A stretch of DNA of 64,000 bases from Ridgeia piscesae (GCA_025642075.2 JAODUO010001807.1:62001-126000); one strand, 5' to 3'; shown: positions 12,162-24,697, numbered from the stretch's first letter. Translations and numbers: made by a program. The notes: a model not told the origin generated them from the sequence alone.

Positions 12162-13307
12162 TAGTATGATGTACTATTTTTTCTGTGGTATAACGTTTGT
12201 ATTTAATTGTGTTTTTTACAGACACATGTAACGTTTTTATGCTGTTAAAAGTAGTTTTGACCTCCGTAGACCGGCTATCGATTGACGATGCCGATGGCTC
12301 GAGCATCGATGTGTTGACGATGCCCGATGCCGATGTCCATCGATGACAGCTAATCTGTTTTTACGGTATCACGTCCACATGTGTAAAGACTAAGATATAC
12401 TTGAACCAAGCTAGGATAATAGCACAATTTATATCATCGCAGAATTTAGTACAATGCAGAATAAATAATTTAGCCTTTAAAGAAACTTGAATAACTGAAC
12501 TTGAACATGACACGTCTCATGGGTGATAATATGTCATCGGCGGAGGGACCGTGGCCTTGGATTGTCGTTGGCATTTCTTCGTAAATTCAGTAACCGCTCA
12601 TTGTGACATAGACATTTATTTCCATCGATGTGAATGTAGGCTATGTCAGAGTAAGGTGACATTGATTAATACAGCTTGTAAAGCTTATGATAAGTGTTTT
12701 CAGATATGTGCTAAGAAACAATGACAATGTTATGATGCTGAAAACTAGAAATTCAGTCAGTATTTATTTAAACATTAAGTTTTTACAAAGTTTTGTTAGT
12801 TGCATTTTTCTGTTAGTTTCCAATTATGAGATACACATTTGACTATATTTATCATAATTTTATCAAGTTTCTGCATGCACTTTGACACCCCACTTTCAAA
12901 ATTAGTTTCACCTTCGAGTAGCAGTATTTATGACTGTTTAATGGCTGGTGGAATTCAATGATTGTTTGAAATCCATGGACAGTTGCTGCATGCATGTTTT
13001 AAACTAAATCTTCATTTAAACTACTCATTTTATCTGCAACAAGTTGTGTTTATTTTGATGTTTTATTAGCTTTTTAGATGTGACGTCGGTATCCACTGGT
13101 TAAAGATCTATTGTCACCTGTAAGTGATAATTGAAAAAAGATAAGTTTTATTCTAGATAATTATAGAGTGAAAATTCATACACTTGATTGATATTGTCTG
13201 CTGCATTCTCACAATATGGCTGTGTTTCTCACTTTCTGGTAATCTCATATGAATAACCTCAGGAAATGCCAATTAGGTGATGATGCAATGAATTATTTCA
13301 CGTTCCT

Positions 13308-13505
13308 TTGATGTTGGTTACAGAAAACAGTGATTGTCACTCCTGTATCACATTGTGGCATCCACACGCATGTGCACAGGCTGCAATTGTTGAGGAAGAA
13401 GATACGACAATGTATCTGGAGCAAAGTTCAGCAGCATTCAATGCCCTGCCTGAAGTCAGTCATCACAGCACGGAACTTTCTGGGAGCCATAGCCTAGCTC
13501 ACTAA
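13308..13505 (+). other. Possible internal exon of the TTAA element
   Basis: An acceptor-like TGGTTACAG at about 13314-13322 is followed by an open stretch to a stop at 13503 (HSCITLWHPHACAQAA..., acidic and Ser/His-rich). No family is recognised. Kept only because it follows the exon-like segment at 12004-12161 on the same strand within the element. Confidence 0.2.
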
Positions 13506-15299
13506 ATTCTGTCATACTGGACAGGTGGAGGTGTATTAGAGTTACCTGTCCCAAGAGACAGCACTTCTATGAAGGTATGACAGCAGTCGTAACTACAAGG
13601 GGACCTTTGCGACAAGGCGACTTTTGCGATAAGTTGCATTTGAATCCTTGCTTGTACAGTTCCCTTCACATTGCACCAGCTGTATAAAGTAGCACGTAGT
13701 AATTGCAGTATTGCATCATATTTCTAAGATAATACAGGTATGGCATTTGAATGAACTCCTAGTAACTGTGTCATGGGGGGACAAAATACAGCTGTAAACA
13801 GTTACTGTGTACACTTATGAATACACTACATTCTTACATGATTATCAAATGAAATTACAAATAAAATAGTACATGTTTATAATCATGTAGAAAAACGTTT
13901 CAAAGTTGTCTAAATACTAATCAGTTAATGCAAGCACTATATTCATTGTAGGAATGAAATCACGATTGATGTTATCTGCTCTTGCGGGGAACTATCGGCC
14001 ACGTCCTGTCCCAGGCATCCCTGTTAACACAGATGTCATCTTCGAGAAACAATGATTAAACTGGAGGTTGCGCAACAGAACACAAGTCCGACATAACCGT
14101 CTCTACCCATGCTGATGAGCCACATAATCCCTGCATTCACATATTTGGGTTGTCATCTCTAATGGATAACCAGAGAAAATGTCAATTAGATTATTATTGT
14201 GAAAAGACTAGGCACTATAATTTACTCTATGATCCATTCTATACTTTGGGCAGTAGTAGGAACTATGCACTATGTTCACAAATATACCTGCCATTTTCAC
14301 TATATAAAAATTATAATGGTTCCATGTGTTGTATCTATAAGTAATGATAACTATTATTTTTTATTTATAGTGCTACTTTGTTTGATGTTGTATTGTTGCT
14401 TCTTATTTGACGTTTATTGCAACATAATTATATAAAATGTATGCGCAGTATACTTACTTGTTTGTTGATGGATCTAGTTGCCAGTTATCTATCTGTATAT
14501 GGTTCAGTGCAACCAATACATTCCGAAACACCAGTTGCTCGAAGCAGATAATTTCAAATCCGACTTTTCGTAATACTGCCACCTATAATAAAACATCGAA
14601 CATTAAGAAATGTTTTATGTGAATCATTGCAAACATGGATTATTATTCTGAATGAACATAATTTCACAAAGCATGAATTCTGACACATTTCCTGTATTCA
14701 TCTCGTCACTAATATCTCTGGGTTCTTTGAAACAAACTCATTATCTATGTTTATATATGACTCCATAAGACACATGCAAAATGATGAGAAGATAACCCTC
14801 CAGTTTATGTTCAAATAAAATAATCGTAACTGCCTGTCATTGCTGTGTAGGCGGTGCATTTAGATCATGATATATGAATCAATATAACTGCTGTTATTAC
14901 AAATGTGATGGGTGTCCACACCTGGGGGATGCAAAAAACAGCAAGGTATTGACTATATGGATTTTTTCCCCACAATAGACACACCTGCACAATTGTGGGA
15001 CCTGATTCATTTAATTTCATTGGAGCTATTCAATACAATTTATGTTAAACGATAAACCCCACCAAATCTTAACAAATGTGTTATTACCATAAAACGTAAT
15101 AAGTGACACATACTTAGTCTAAAAGTTGAATGCGGCAAGCCTGAGGTCACTGAGGTGACCCGGCTGGCCCAAGCTAAGCGATCATATTTCGCTTGTCATA
15201 ATAATACGATCATTACGCAGTCCGGACCTCAGGATAATAATATTTAAGCAATAACAATAATAGACAACTTAATATTTACCTTCATCAATATGCTCCGCG

Positions 15300-15530
15300 C
15301 GTTGCCGAGTTGCAGCCATTTCATGACAGCAGACAATTTGGTTCGGCACCGCCACCAGTTGACACCGTCTCTGCTGGTTTTGTTTTTATGTACGTTCAGC
15401 TTCCCATGTGTCTTTCTTTTCGTGGTCACTCGCCGCTAGTGTATCTTCCAATACGTGCCTTTGTCTTTGCGGCTGGACTCTATATCCAGATACTTCTGCA
15501 TCCTTTAAATGATCCGATTTAGAGAATCCA
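15300..15530 (-). other. Possible first exon of a second, opposing gene in the TTAA element
   Basis: Minus strand from about 15530: MDSLNRII, then KDKGTYWKI, then NWWRCRTKLSAVMKWLQLGN, ending at a donor-like AAG|GTAAATA near 15285. Two stops break it. GTYWK...WWRC resembles FLYWCH-type DNA-binding segments only loosely, so no function is claimed. It points toward the element interior, opposite to the exon at 12004-12161. Confidence 0.3.
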
Positions 15531-15684
15531 TAACAAACACGCCATTTTGTTTCTCTGAGCACAGCGCCTCCAGACGGATTAATGAATAACTAATATGTGG
15601 AGAGGTCTAAGCGTACTGACGTCATTCTTCGTCGACAATGGCGTAGCTCATAGTATTTCGATGGCTGGGTGTTCAACAATATTT

Positions 15685-15788
15685 TTCAGGTAAACGGCTG
15701 ACGTTAAAAAATCGAGTATATGTGGAAATTGTTACTTTACATTAACTCTATTATGTGTACGCCACGAAACCGTTGCCTTTTTTGCCCT
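15685..15788 (-). repeat. Right TIR of the 11.6-15.8 kb element
   Basis: Reverse-complement partner of 11628-11735, bounded by TTAA at 15789-15792. Confidence 0.8.
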
Positions 15789-15849
15789 TTAACATATGGG
15801 TTCCGATTTTAATGTTATCAAAATATTGGTGACAAATGCTGTCCTGTCT

Positions 15850-18295
15850 TACATTCAACGTATCCAGGTTAATACGTCTCTAAGTATCTCCGCGTAACCC
15901 AATCCAGGAAAAATACATTTTAATGCCCTTCATGTATAACTTCAATATTGTCAGACAAATATTGGGGCAAGTTAATGTGCCATACACAACATGCATATTA
16001 TAAAACTGGTCTCACTACACTAACATATACACTAACCAGACCTGTCTGTGTAATCCCTGCACGCTTTAACTGATATAACATGTACAAGCGTTTACCGGCC
16101 TTTTTCACAATATTTTCCACGTGTTTGTTCCATGTCAGATCCTGAGAAATGGTCACACCTAACAGTTTGGCTTGGCAAACTTGTGCTATCTCCCTCCCAT
16201 CAATCTTTATATTCTGGATAGTGCTTCTGAAATTGCCATTTGTGCAAAACTAATGATTATTTCTTTTGACTGTTCAGAATAAATTTTCATGTCATTCTGC
16301 TCTGTCCATCTAGCAGCAATATCAACCGACTTGTGTATAACAGATACACCATATCTGTCGCATATTTCAAATAACGTACTGTCATCTATATACTTATATT
16401 ATGGAACAGTCGTTCTTAAATCATTTATGTAAACAAGGAAATAGTTAGGTCCAGACAATGTTCCTTGTGGCACTCCCCCATTGGGATGACCAATATTCAT
16501 TTCCTATTGTTACTTGTTGAGCTCTGTCTAATAGAAATGTTGCCATCCATCTTAAAATATGTGCGGGCAACCAAAACGACTGTAACTTATCTAGTAACAA
16601 TTTAATGATGATTAATAAGATCAAACGATTTGCTAAAGTCTAGCATTACAACTGTGACATAAGACTTCAATTTATCTGTCGCCTTATATCGCATATGAAC
16701 CACTTCGACAAGAACGGCTGTTCTGGACGTTTCGCTAATTCCTCCAAATTGTTTAGCACCAATTTCACCTTCAATTGTTCCACCCATTTCATTATTATTT
16801 ACACAAACATTTTGGCAACTGTTGGAGTTGGTGAAATTAGTCTAATGTCTTTTTTAATCGACACAGGGGGGCTTGTTTTGGCAACAGTATTACATTGGCC
16901 ATTTTCCATTACATAGGGAGTACACCTTCTTTTAGTGAATTGTAAAAATTAGCAGTTAATGGAGGGGCGAGAACATTTGCATAATTTCTTTACACCCATG
17001 CAGGGATGTTGTCAGGCCCAGTAGCCTTTTTGGCTTTAACACTCTCCAAGGCTTTAAAAGTAGTGCATACGCTTATCACGTACTGATCCGGCAGTTCCTC
17101 TGATTGTGACTCTTATTTAACCGAGGCAAATGGTTACTCACAGACACAAAGAAATCATTAATTATATTGGCCAGTAAGCCACAATCACCATTCTTTGTTT
17201 TGTCAGCTAGACCTTGCATGCATGTGTTGCCATTTGTTTTAAGTACCATTAATCTTTTCATATGCTTCCACCAATCGTGGTATCCCGATTCATGCATTGC
17301 TGCAATACATGATTGATAACAATTATATAAAGTTTCGAAGCGGCTCAATTGACCTTATCACGCAATATTTCTGCTTGATTCATATCATGTGAGCTCGCTG
17401 TCTTTTACGTACTAAGTCTCTTAACCATGGTTTATCAGCCGTATGCCTCGTGACAATCTTAGTAGGAAAGCATATTTCCACCAGGTTGCAAATACTCGTT
17501 TGATAATATGAATACTGATCTGCACATGAATCAAGCATAAATAGGGTCCCATTTAATGGCTGATAAAGCCATATTGAATGTGGCGTTTTCATTTCGCCCC
17601 ATACACCTTACGGTTAATCGTGTCACGCATCCAGTATCAACTGACTTTCGCTTTGGGTTTAAGCAAAACCATGTTATGGTCCGATGACCCAGTTCGGAAA
17701 TAGTAACAGGCGGGGAGTATACCTCCTCCATATTCATCCATATTTTGTCTAATATCGCTTGTCCACGTGTTACAACATTAAGTACTTGGACAAATCTATA
17801 GTATGTTTTCATAAAGTTATCCCGCAACTGGTTGAAATCGCCAGTTATGATCACCGCATTCTGGATGTTTGCACATTACAGTGTCAATTCTGGTGATTAA
17901 ATGATGACTTAGTTTCAAATACTCCGTCTTTGGAGTATAATATATACATGCTAACATTATACATGAGAATTTTCGAGGCTTTTTTGGCATAACCTTAATC
18001 CACATTATTTCTTAATCACGAACCTCCATATCATTCAATCTCTTATACATTAAATCATTTCTAATGTAGCAAGCTACACCACCTGCTCGTCCATGACCTC
18101 TATGTTTCCTCTCCCATCAAAACCCTTGCATAGTAAGGCTATTTGAATCCATAATAGTCTTTAAACCATGTCTCACTAACACCTACAATCGATACATCAT
18201 GTCTTGCTACAGTTACATGCAAGTCGTCCACTTTTTCACTGTTCAAAGATCTGGCATTTAAATTAATTACGGAAGGCAGATCCCATTTGCGTATT
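15850..18295 (-). pseudogene. CR1/L2-like LINE ORF2 (endonuclease-reverse transcriptase), broken
   Basis: Minus strand. The APE-type endonuclease begins near 18290 with LNARSLNSEKVDDL and VSIVGVSETWF, and has IITGDFN near 17850 and VTRGQAILDKIW near 17770. A linker follows with YHDWWKHMKRL and LANIINDFF near 17290-17150. RT motifs are FGGISETSRTAV and VMLDFSKSFDLINHH (16760-16602), GGVPQGT...YFLVYIND (about 16490-16420) and the catalytic YIDDST (about 16390). A C-terminal tail runs to about 15850. This order is standard for CR1/L2/Jockey-group LINEs. Multiple stops and frameshifts separate the pieces, so the protein is dead although the element is close to full length. ORF2 appears to overlap the end of ORF1. 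Confidence 0.85.
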
Positions 18296-19545
18296 TTGTC
18301 TGCTGTGGGATTCGGAATACAAAACCGCGTTCTCGGTTTGTGTGTTCATGGATAGTTCCATAGCCAGATCGTTTAGGCCCAATTCCTAATCTTCGTTCCT
18401 CGCACTGACGACACAATACTTTGTCAGGATGTCTGCAGGTGGCAGTGACGTGGTTCATCACCCCGCATTTGGCGCACTTGCCCATCGACTGATGATTACG
18501 ACGTTTGACCACTGTCCACCTATTGTCAGGTGCCACTCTTGCGTTCGGCGATCGGTCGTGGTTCGTTGCGTTTGACACGTGTCCGTGTAGTTGTTGATGT
18601 TGGAGCGTTTGTAATGTTTCGGTGGCTGTTCTGGGAGAGACAGATTTAACAGCAACCTGCCAACTCCACTCTCAGATAGATGCAAACCGTCTCTCTGGAA
18701 AGCTGCGTCGTCAGCAACCCCATTCCGGGATGTGAAATTTGCGTCGTTGTCGACTTATTTAACCTCGACTTCGTTGCACGCTTCCTTCACTTTCACGTTG
18801 ATGTCCGCCCGTCTATCTGGATTGGCTCGACGCTTCGACGGCAGTACGCTGCTCACCGTGATGGTTGGTGTCCACGTTTTCGCCGCCTTACGCAGTAGTT
18901 CCGCGATGCTTTCTTTGGTGTTAGCAACACTTACGTCACTCGTCGTTTCGTGAGTACCACCAACGATGAATATTTCGTCGATGGTTTCCGTTTTAGCCGC
19001 GTCATCGATCATTTGTTCGATATCGGCGTGAGTGGCGCCTGAGTTCCTTCGAATTTTGATGGGGTTGCCACTGGACGTTTTATCAACGCGTACATCACGT
19101 AGCAGGCTGTTTCCCCCAAGCAGTATCACTGCCTGTGGTCTCACAACGTTGGCGTCGGCGTCGCCGTCTGGACGCTTGCTTATCGCTATGTCTTCTCGCA
19201 GACCTCGAATTTATTGGCTCTGCTCACCCATCAAGGAGACAAGCTGCTGGTTGGATCGTTCGAGTTTGACGACCAGCGATTCGAGCAGGGACGTCTTCTC
19301 GAGTAGACGCTCCACGAGTGTCGGTGGCATACGACAGGACGTGCAGGATCAAATGCATATAATGTCCTTATCGTCTTCACCCACACACTCCAGGTGCACT
19401 CACGCGTGGCCCAGATGGCATTGAACCATTTGATGGTTGTCCTTGCCGTTGTGGATGCAGTTATTCACGCAATACTTCCAGTCTGCGAGTTTACCTTTCA
19501 CAGCTTTCCGGCGCGCTTTTCGTGTATTGTCACTCACCGGGTCAC
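18267..19545 (-). pseudogene. CR1/L2-like LINE ORF1: PHD finger, coiled coil, SGNH-esterase-like domain, CCHC knuckle
   Basis: Minus strand, in order. A PHD-like zinc motif lies at about 19485-19325 (YCVNNCIHNGKDNHQMVQCH then ICIWSCTSCRMPP if one stop is ignored; a stop, TGA at the tryptophan of GHAWVH, breaks it). A short heptad-rich stretch is near 19310-19220 (LLESLVVKLERSNQQLVSL). An esterase-like domain at 19144-18755 carries ILLGGNSLLRDV and EIFIVGGTHETTSDVS and ends before VKEACNEVEVK. A CCHC knuckle at 18490-18420 reads CAKCGVMNHVTATCRHPDK. PHD plus esterase in ORF1 is known for CR1-group elements. The protein probably acts in RNA binding and particle assembly. At least two in-frame stops make it inactive. 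Confidence 0.8.
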
Positions 19546-19796
19546 AAGTGACTAATATATGGCTTCAGATTTATGATAACATTGAATAGCACACATGCGC
19601 AAGTTTATTTATATAGTTCTCGGAATTATTCTGTTGACTAGGATATGGTTTTTAACGTGTGTATTTCCATTTCGTTCCTGTACCTAGTTCCTGATGTATG
19701 TTTTGTGTGGTAGCGGCCGCAATTTCTAAATTAATTGTGAACATTCATTCTTGAGCATAGCATATTTCACCATCCGCGTGCAAAGTGGAAGTCTAC

Positions 19797-20137
19797 ACGT
19801 TGTTCATCCTCTATACGTTGTTCATCCTGTACACGTTGATCATCCTGTACATGTTGTTCATCCTGTACATGTTGTTCATCATGTACACGTTTTTCATCAT
19901 GTACACGTTGTTCATCCTGTACATGTTGTTCATCATGTACACGTTGATCATCCTGTACTCATTGTGCATCCTGTACACGTTGTTCATCCTGTACACGTTG
20001 ATCGTCCTGTACACGTTGTTCATCCTGTACACGTTGATCGTCCTGTACACGTTGTTCATCATGTACTCGTTGTTCATCCTGTACACGTTGTTCATCCTGT
20101 ACACGTTGATCATCCTGTACACGTTGTCCATCAATCA
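19797..20137. repeat. 18-bp minisatellite, about 19 copies
   Basis: The unit is TTGTTCATCCTGTACACG with substitutions (GTTGATCATCC, CATGTACAC). All three forward frames and the reverse stay open because 18 is a multiple of 3, producing His-Pro-Val, Tyr-Thr-Leu and Tyr-Arg-Met-Asn repeat frames. These are repeat artefacts, not genes. Confidence 0.95.
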
Positions 20138-20300
20138 TGTATCTCCGGGAATACGGTAACAGAGCTTTCTCCGTCGCTGTTCCCCGTCTGCAAAACGACC
20201 TCCCCCACGATATGCGCCAATGTGACTCTTTAAACCAGTTTAAAAGACTTCTGAATTCTCATTTAATCAAACAGCCTTTTTTTATTCACGAACATTGACT
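20138..20300 (+). pseudogene. C-terminal tail of a LINE reverse transcriptase
   Basis: The segment reads REYGNRAFSVAVPRLQNDLP, then SLNQFKRLLNSHLI, and ends at a TGA near 20299. This matches the conserved end of many non-LTR ORF2 proteins (YGxRAFSxAAPxLWNxLP...FKxxLKxxLF). Only the last ~50 residues are present, and the minisatellite borders it on the left. Confidence 0.75.
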
Positions 20301-20686
20301 TTTTCGTTGTCGCTCGATTTGACTGCGATGTTTTTTATTATTTATTTATGTATTATTTACTTTGTTTATCCCTGTTCCATTTTATTATCGTAAATTAATT
20401 TGTATTATCGCCAATGGATAGTTCTTTTAATTTATTTAGATAACTTAATTTCTTAAAGATACTTTAATGTTTAGATGTCACGTTTTTATAATGTGGAATT
20501 TGTTGAATGTGACACGACCGTGAAATTCAGTCCGCTGCCGAAGGCTGTGAGAGACATCCGAAATATATGGAAAAAATGTTCTTGAGAAGTAAATAATTAA
20601 CTACTTATCATTATTAGTAGTGTTAATATTACATTTAATATCAATATCAGTAGCATTATGAGTATTATTATCATCATCATGATTAG
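20301..20686. other. Sequence just upstream of the first iGluR-like exon
   Basis: No gene is seen. It contains AT-rich and ATT/ATC simple sequence near 20600-20680. Confidence 0.5.
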
Positions 20687-20687
20687 T

Positions 20688-20936
20688 ATTACTGCTACGT
20701 CACGTATGTCGTGTGGATATGTGCTGCAGAGGAAACCGAATTTGAGTATAAAGGACCCGAACGCCAAAGGCAACGACAAGTTCGAAGGGTTCATGGTGGA
20801 TCTGTTGGCGAAGGTCGCCGACAAAGTCGGTTTCACATACGACATCTATATCGTCCCTGACGGCGAGTGGGATGGCCATAGGATGGAAGGAGGAAAGAAG
20901 ATACACACTGGGATGATTGGGGAACTCATATATAAG
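20688..20936 (+). CDS. iGluR-like ligand-binding domain, S1 lobe exon (exon 1 of three seen)
   Basis: This encodes the start of a glutamate-receptor ligand-binding domain. It reads GYVLQRKP (family PYVMxKK), then GNDKFEGFMVDLLAKVADKV (family GNDRFEGYCVDLL), then GFTYDIYIVPDGEW (family GFxYxIxLVPDGKYG), and ends HTGMIGELIYK (family WNGMVGELIxx). The donor is ATATAAG|GTGAAA at 20936/20937, phase 0. The reading continues without a gap into the exon at 37324 (RADIAL...), exactly as in receptors where ...ELI..|RADIAVAPL is contiguous. The 5' edge is uncertain: an acceptor-like AG precedes 20687, and another (GTGCTGCAG) precedes 20730. The second would drop the conserved GYVLQ. No upstream exon, signal peptide or start codon was identified. 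There are no stops in frame. Confidence 0.85.
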
Positions 20937-21850
20937 GTGAAACTCCAACACAATGTTTTCCCTGGGTAAATTGATGAGCGAGGTGTAGGGAGAGTCAATC
21001 AAGTGTCGAACGCATAATGCGCCATTGCGGTACTAATGTGTTATGGGGGCATGGCTTGACCCTCAGAGCTATTTAAAAAAAATTGCTTATAAATTGAATA
21101 TTATAAAGTGTGTTCTAACCTATTATCTGGCATAGGGGGAAAGAAATGACATGTTAGCATACACATATGTCTGTAGCATGGTAAAGTAAATAATAAGGAA
21201 ATAGCTAAAAGATGGCAATCTTGGCATATTTTGGGCGAGGTGGCCCATCTCGCTCATCATATAGCAAGGGAAACATGCTATTGGTTTTATTTGTTTTGAT
21301 TTATTCAATATAAAACGTAACATTTTTACAAACATAAAATATAAATACAAAGTACACTAAATATAACAAGGACGACACAAAAAAGTGAAAGTACTTATTT
21401 TCATTGTAGTTCTTAAATGTGTACATATATAGACAATGGTAAACATATACGGAATACTAAGTGAAATTAGTATCGTTTTAATTTATTTGCGATCCTATTA
21501 TATATGGATGTAACTGTCTTATCAAGTAATGGACCAAATACAGAAATGTGTTCATTGTGAACATATCTAACCCGTTATAATTGGCCATGGCAGTATCACA
21601 ATAACCAATTAGTGATATGTTGGAGACGTCACCAGTAAGGGCCGCTGTGTTTGAAGATGATAATAAACTATATACGTGTTAATATGCTATGACATATGCT
21701 TATTATTTGATAATATTCAGGCATAACATGCATAAAATAGTAGTTACTAAGGTTAGGTGATTGTATTTCATGCGATTGCCTCTCAGTATGTAGATTTAGC
21801 CACCAAAATGTAAAGGCTGTGTGGTTTCGCAGATTTCTTTAGTCAATTCC

Positions 21851-21917
<67 letters not shown>

Positions 21918-22696
21918 ACTAGCTGTATTAAATGTGCATTTGTGTACAGCAACACTTGTTATATACAATTTATTTCGGTACGCTTGATGTGGATACCGAA
22001 TGGTAATTACTTAACCACCACCAAACTGTTAGGCGGGTAATACACGTACGATAGACTCGTACGAGTGCATGCCACACGTGGCCGTAGCGAAACATGACTT
22101 GACTTTATTTGGGTATGAACTAAACAAAAATCTTGGGTTACCAATTTTTAGACATCTGTAAGGCCCAAAATCCATTCACGCATTGAATATATAGAAAATG
22201 GCATATCGCTGGAACTACTTGACCAACTTCAATGATGATAGACTGTATTGTATGGTTTTCAAGCATACCTGATACTCTGGAATATGTTTCATGTCGATAG
22301 TAGGTCAATGTCACGCAGGAAGGTCAATGTAAAGGTAAGTTTTGACTGGTTTCAAGTCGAAAGTGCAAAGGTCAAGGTCAAAACAAAGGTCAACATATGA
22401 ACTTTCAACATAATTAAATTATAACAATGAGGTCATGTTACAATTTTTTAATTACAACATAACACTAGAATACAAACGTACAAACACGATGTAGGCACAT
22501 GTATGTATATACAGACGTTCAGGTTCAAGGTCAAAATATGAATAAAAATAAGCAAATAGAAGCAATTACCAATAACGAACTACACTGCATGTCAAGCAAC
22601 CTATTTAATGCTGTCCTGAAACGCCTACAGGTAAATACACAGACAACACATTGAATGAGATTTTGGGCGAAAATAAAAATGTAAAGATTAGATTCT
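20937..22696. other. First part of iGluR-like intron 1
   Basis: No coding feature is supportable. It holds the TA microsatellite at 21852-21914, a CGTACG/CTCGTACGAG palindromic patch at 22045-22062, and a run of AAGGTCA half-sites near 22365-22400. Confidence 0.6.
21852..21914. repeat. (TA)n microsatellite
   Basis: About 31 TA units, uninterrupted, in intron 1. Confidence 0.95.
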
Positions 22697-22700
22697 TTAA

Positions 22701-22812
22701 AGGGAACGAAAAGGGAAAAGTTACATGCTATGCACGTGAAAGAGTTAATAAAAACGAACTATTCTGAACGGTAATCACATTTTTAAAGTCAGTGGTTTAT
22801 TAGTTAAACAAA
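22701..22812 (+). repeat. Left TIR of the 22.7-29.5 kb element
   Basis: Pairs with 29347-29462 reversed, with few mismatches over about 110 bp. Confidence 0.85.
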
Positions 22813-24555
22813 TCTGAACACCTTTTCTATCAAAGTTCCTAAGTCGCGCCATTTTTACTGATGTTTGACGTAGTCGAATGTTTGGCACAATGAGCGGCAG
22901 ATCGGGCAAATCTGTATTTAAAATTCCGTTAAAATAATCGCCAGGTGGCGCTTCGCGATATGTACATCCGCTTCGTATACCTTGTAGGGAAGCGAACATG
23001 ATTTTCGTTCAGAAATAGCTGAATTTCTGTTGCAACGATAATGGTCAACATTTACAAGATATAACTGAACGCACTGGTAAACCTGGTAAAGAAGACCCGC
23101 CGGAAGCCGAAATGCAGAGGCGAGTAACAAGCCGATGCGACATTGACAAGTGGTCGAAACTCGCTGAAACTTCGAAACACTGACAGGTATGTTGATGGCC
23201 ACCTCGCATTCGATCCCGGGATTCGGCGAGTTTCTACTTAGTCACAGCCATGCCGTGTATTATTCTCCAAGTCAGTGGTGTAGTGTCGGATATGTTATAC
23301 ACAACGTGAGGTTTCCCAATTTGAAACAACTATCACATGGGGTCATGGGCATGGCTCTCCGATTGATCTCAACCTGACACAGAGTGACAGGCTCGGTCCT
23401 TCGCCCTAGCTTAAAACTGTTTTCAGGAATCAGTTTCCAAATTGTCCACAACTGTGACAAAAATGCAGATTAATTGTTGTTTTTCAAATACTGGACATTA
23501 TTATATTAACAGTAGCGACTGTGGCATGTTTTTGTATTATTGACATAGCATGACCTGTGCGGCTATGAAACAGATGTGTGTCAATCACAGATATAAATAG
23601 AACACACCAGTAGAACTATAGGGGAAAGATTAATTATCTAACTATGTGGTGTCAATATTGATTGTTCTTTTAATAGGTGTGGTATATTTAAAGGGAGAGT
23701 TTGGAGCAGAATTCTGGAGGGCTAAATAAAGAAAATCACCACCCATGTTCTTTATGAAATCGACTTCATGCTGAATAATAGTTGTTTTTTAGCTGAAACA
23801 TATGTACAGTGGAATGTCTCTATTAAAAATAACCAGTTGAACTGGGTAAAAGTAACATAACTAGCAGAACAAATATTCTAAACTATAACATATGTGGATA
23901 TATTTATGTATATTCTGCGGTGATCTTAATTGCAATGTAACTTTGTTGTCGAGGTAACCATAATAGTGGCGAGGTAACCATAATAGTAGCCGTCAGGTTC
24001 CACATTGTGCTACTAATATTTCTTATTCATGAAAAACTAATTTAAACATCTGGTTCTGTTTCAGATGTGCCATGATATATTACAAATGACCATGGATTTT
24101 ATATTCTGTATTTGGAGCAGACAGTGCTTCCAAATGTAACCGGTTAGACAACTTTCACATGTATCTGCCAACAAAAATGTAAGTATATGTTCATGTATTA
24201 TAAACAGTGAAATGTGTTGCTCACAATTTATTGACAATGAAAATAACATTAGAGCAACCAGAACACCAAGCAAACTAACATGATACAACATTTATATATA
24301 ATACTATGAAAACACCACACATTATCCTATAGTAGAAATATACCCAACAATTCATGTTTAACAGTAACTGATGTAGGATCATTCTAGAACAGTTCGACTA
24401 GCATGCCCAATTGTCCACTATGCCAGAACTAAAAAAGTTCCAATGATTTTATAAAAAACACAACATGTATTCTACAATGATAATGGATTGAGTTACCTCC
24501 ATTTTCATATGTCGCCTGTCAATACAGTTCTTATATAGTGCAGTATCCAATCCTC

Positions 24556-24697
24556 AAACATGGGGTCAAATACATTTGTATTTGAAAGTATTTAAATACT
24601 TTTTAAGTATCTGTAATTGATGTTTAGGAATAAAAAGTATTTGGATCCCTCAAGAGTATTTGTATTTAAATAAATGTAAATGTATTTGACCCAATGT
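24556..24697. mobile_element. Small inverted-repeat element (MITE-like)
   Basis: It starts CATGGGGTCAAATACATTTG and ends AATGTATTTGACCCAATG, so the ends are inverted repeats. The interior is built of AAGTATTTAAATACTTT palindromes. At about 140 bp it cannot encode anything. A longer relative with the same ends lies at about 24983-25842. Confidence 0.65.

Larger units (their letters stand above)
11628..15788. mobile_element. TTAA-flanked DNA transposon (Kolobok- or piggyBac-type by target site), 4.16 kb
   Basis: The left end begins AGGGCAAAAAAGGCAACGG directly after TTAA (11624-11627). The right end is the reverse complement (CCGTTGCCTTTTTTGCCCT) followed by TTAA (15789-15792). The inverted repeats run about 100 bp with substitutions and both contain a TGACGTCAGC-like site. 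A duplicated TTAA target is established for piggyBac and Kolobok elements. Inside, exon-like segments point inward from both ends, but no transposase catalytic domain was recognised, so the superfamily is open. It may be an internally rearranged copy. Confidence 0.75.

Noticed and set aside
14150..14622. Overlapping plus-strand frames of 61-78 codons
   Set aside because: Low-complexity AT-rich sequence without motifs or splice context inside the TTAA element.
19751..20233. Overlapping 100-160 codon frames on both strands
   Set aside because: Artefact of the 18-bp minisatellite.
20700..21002. Minus-strand open frame of 100 codons opposite iGluR-like exon 1
   Set aside because: Shadow of the plus-strand exon, which has family motifs and splice signals.
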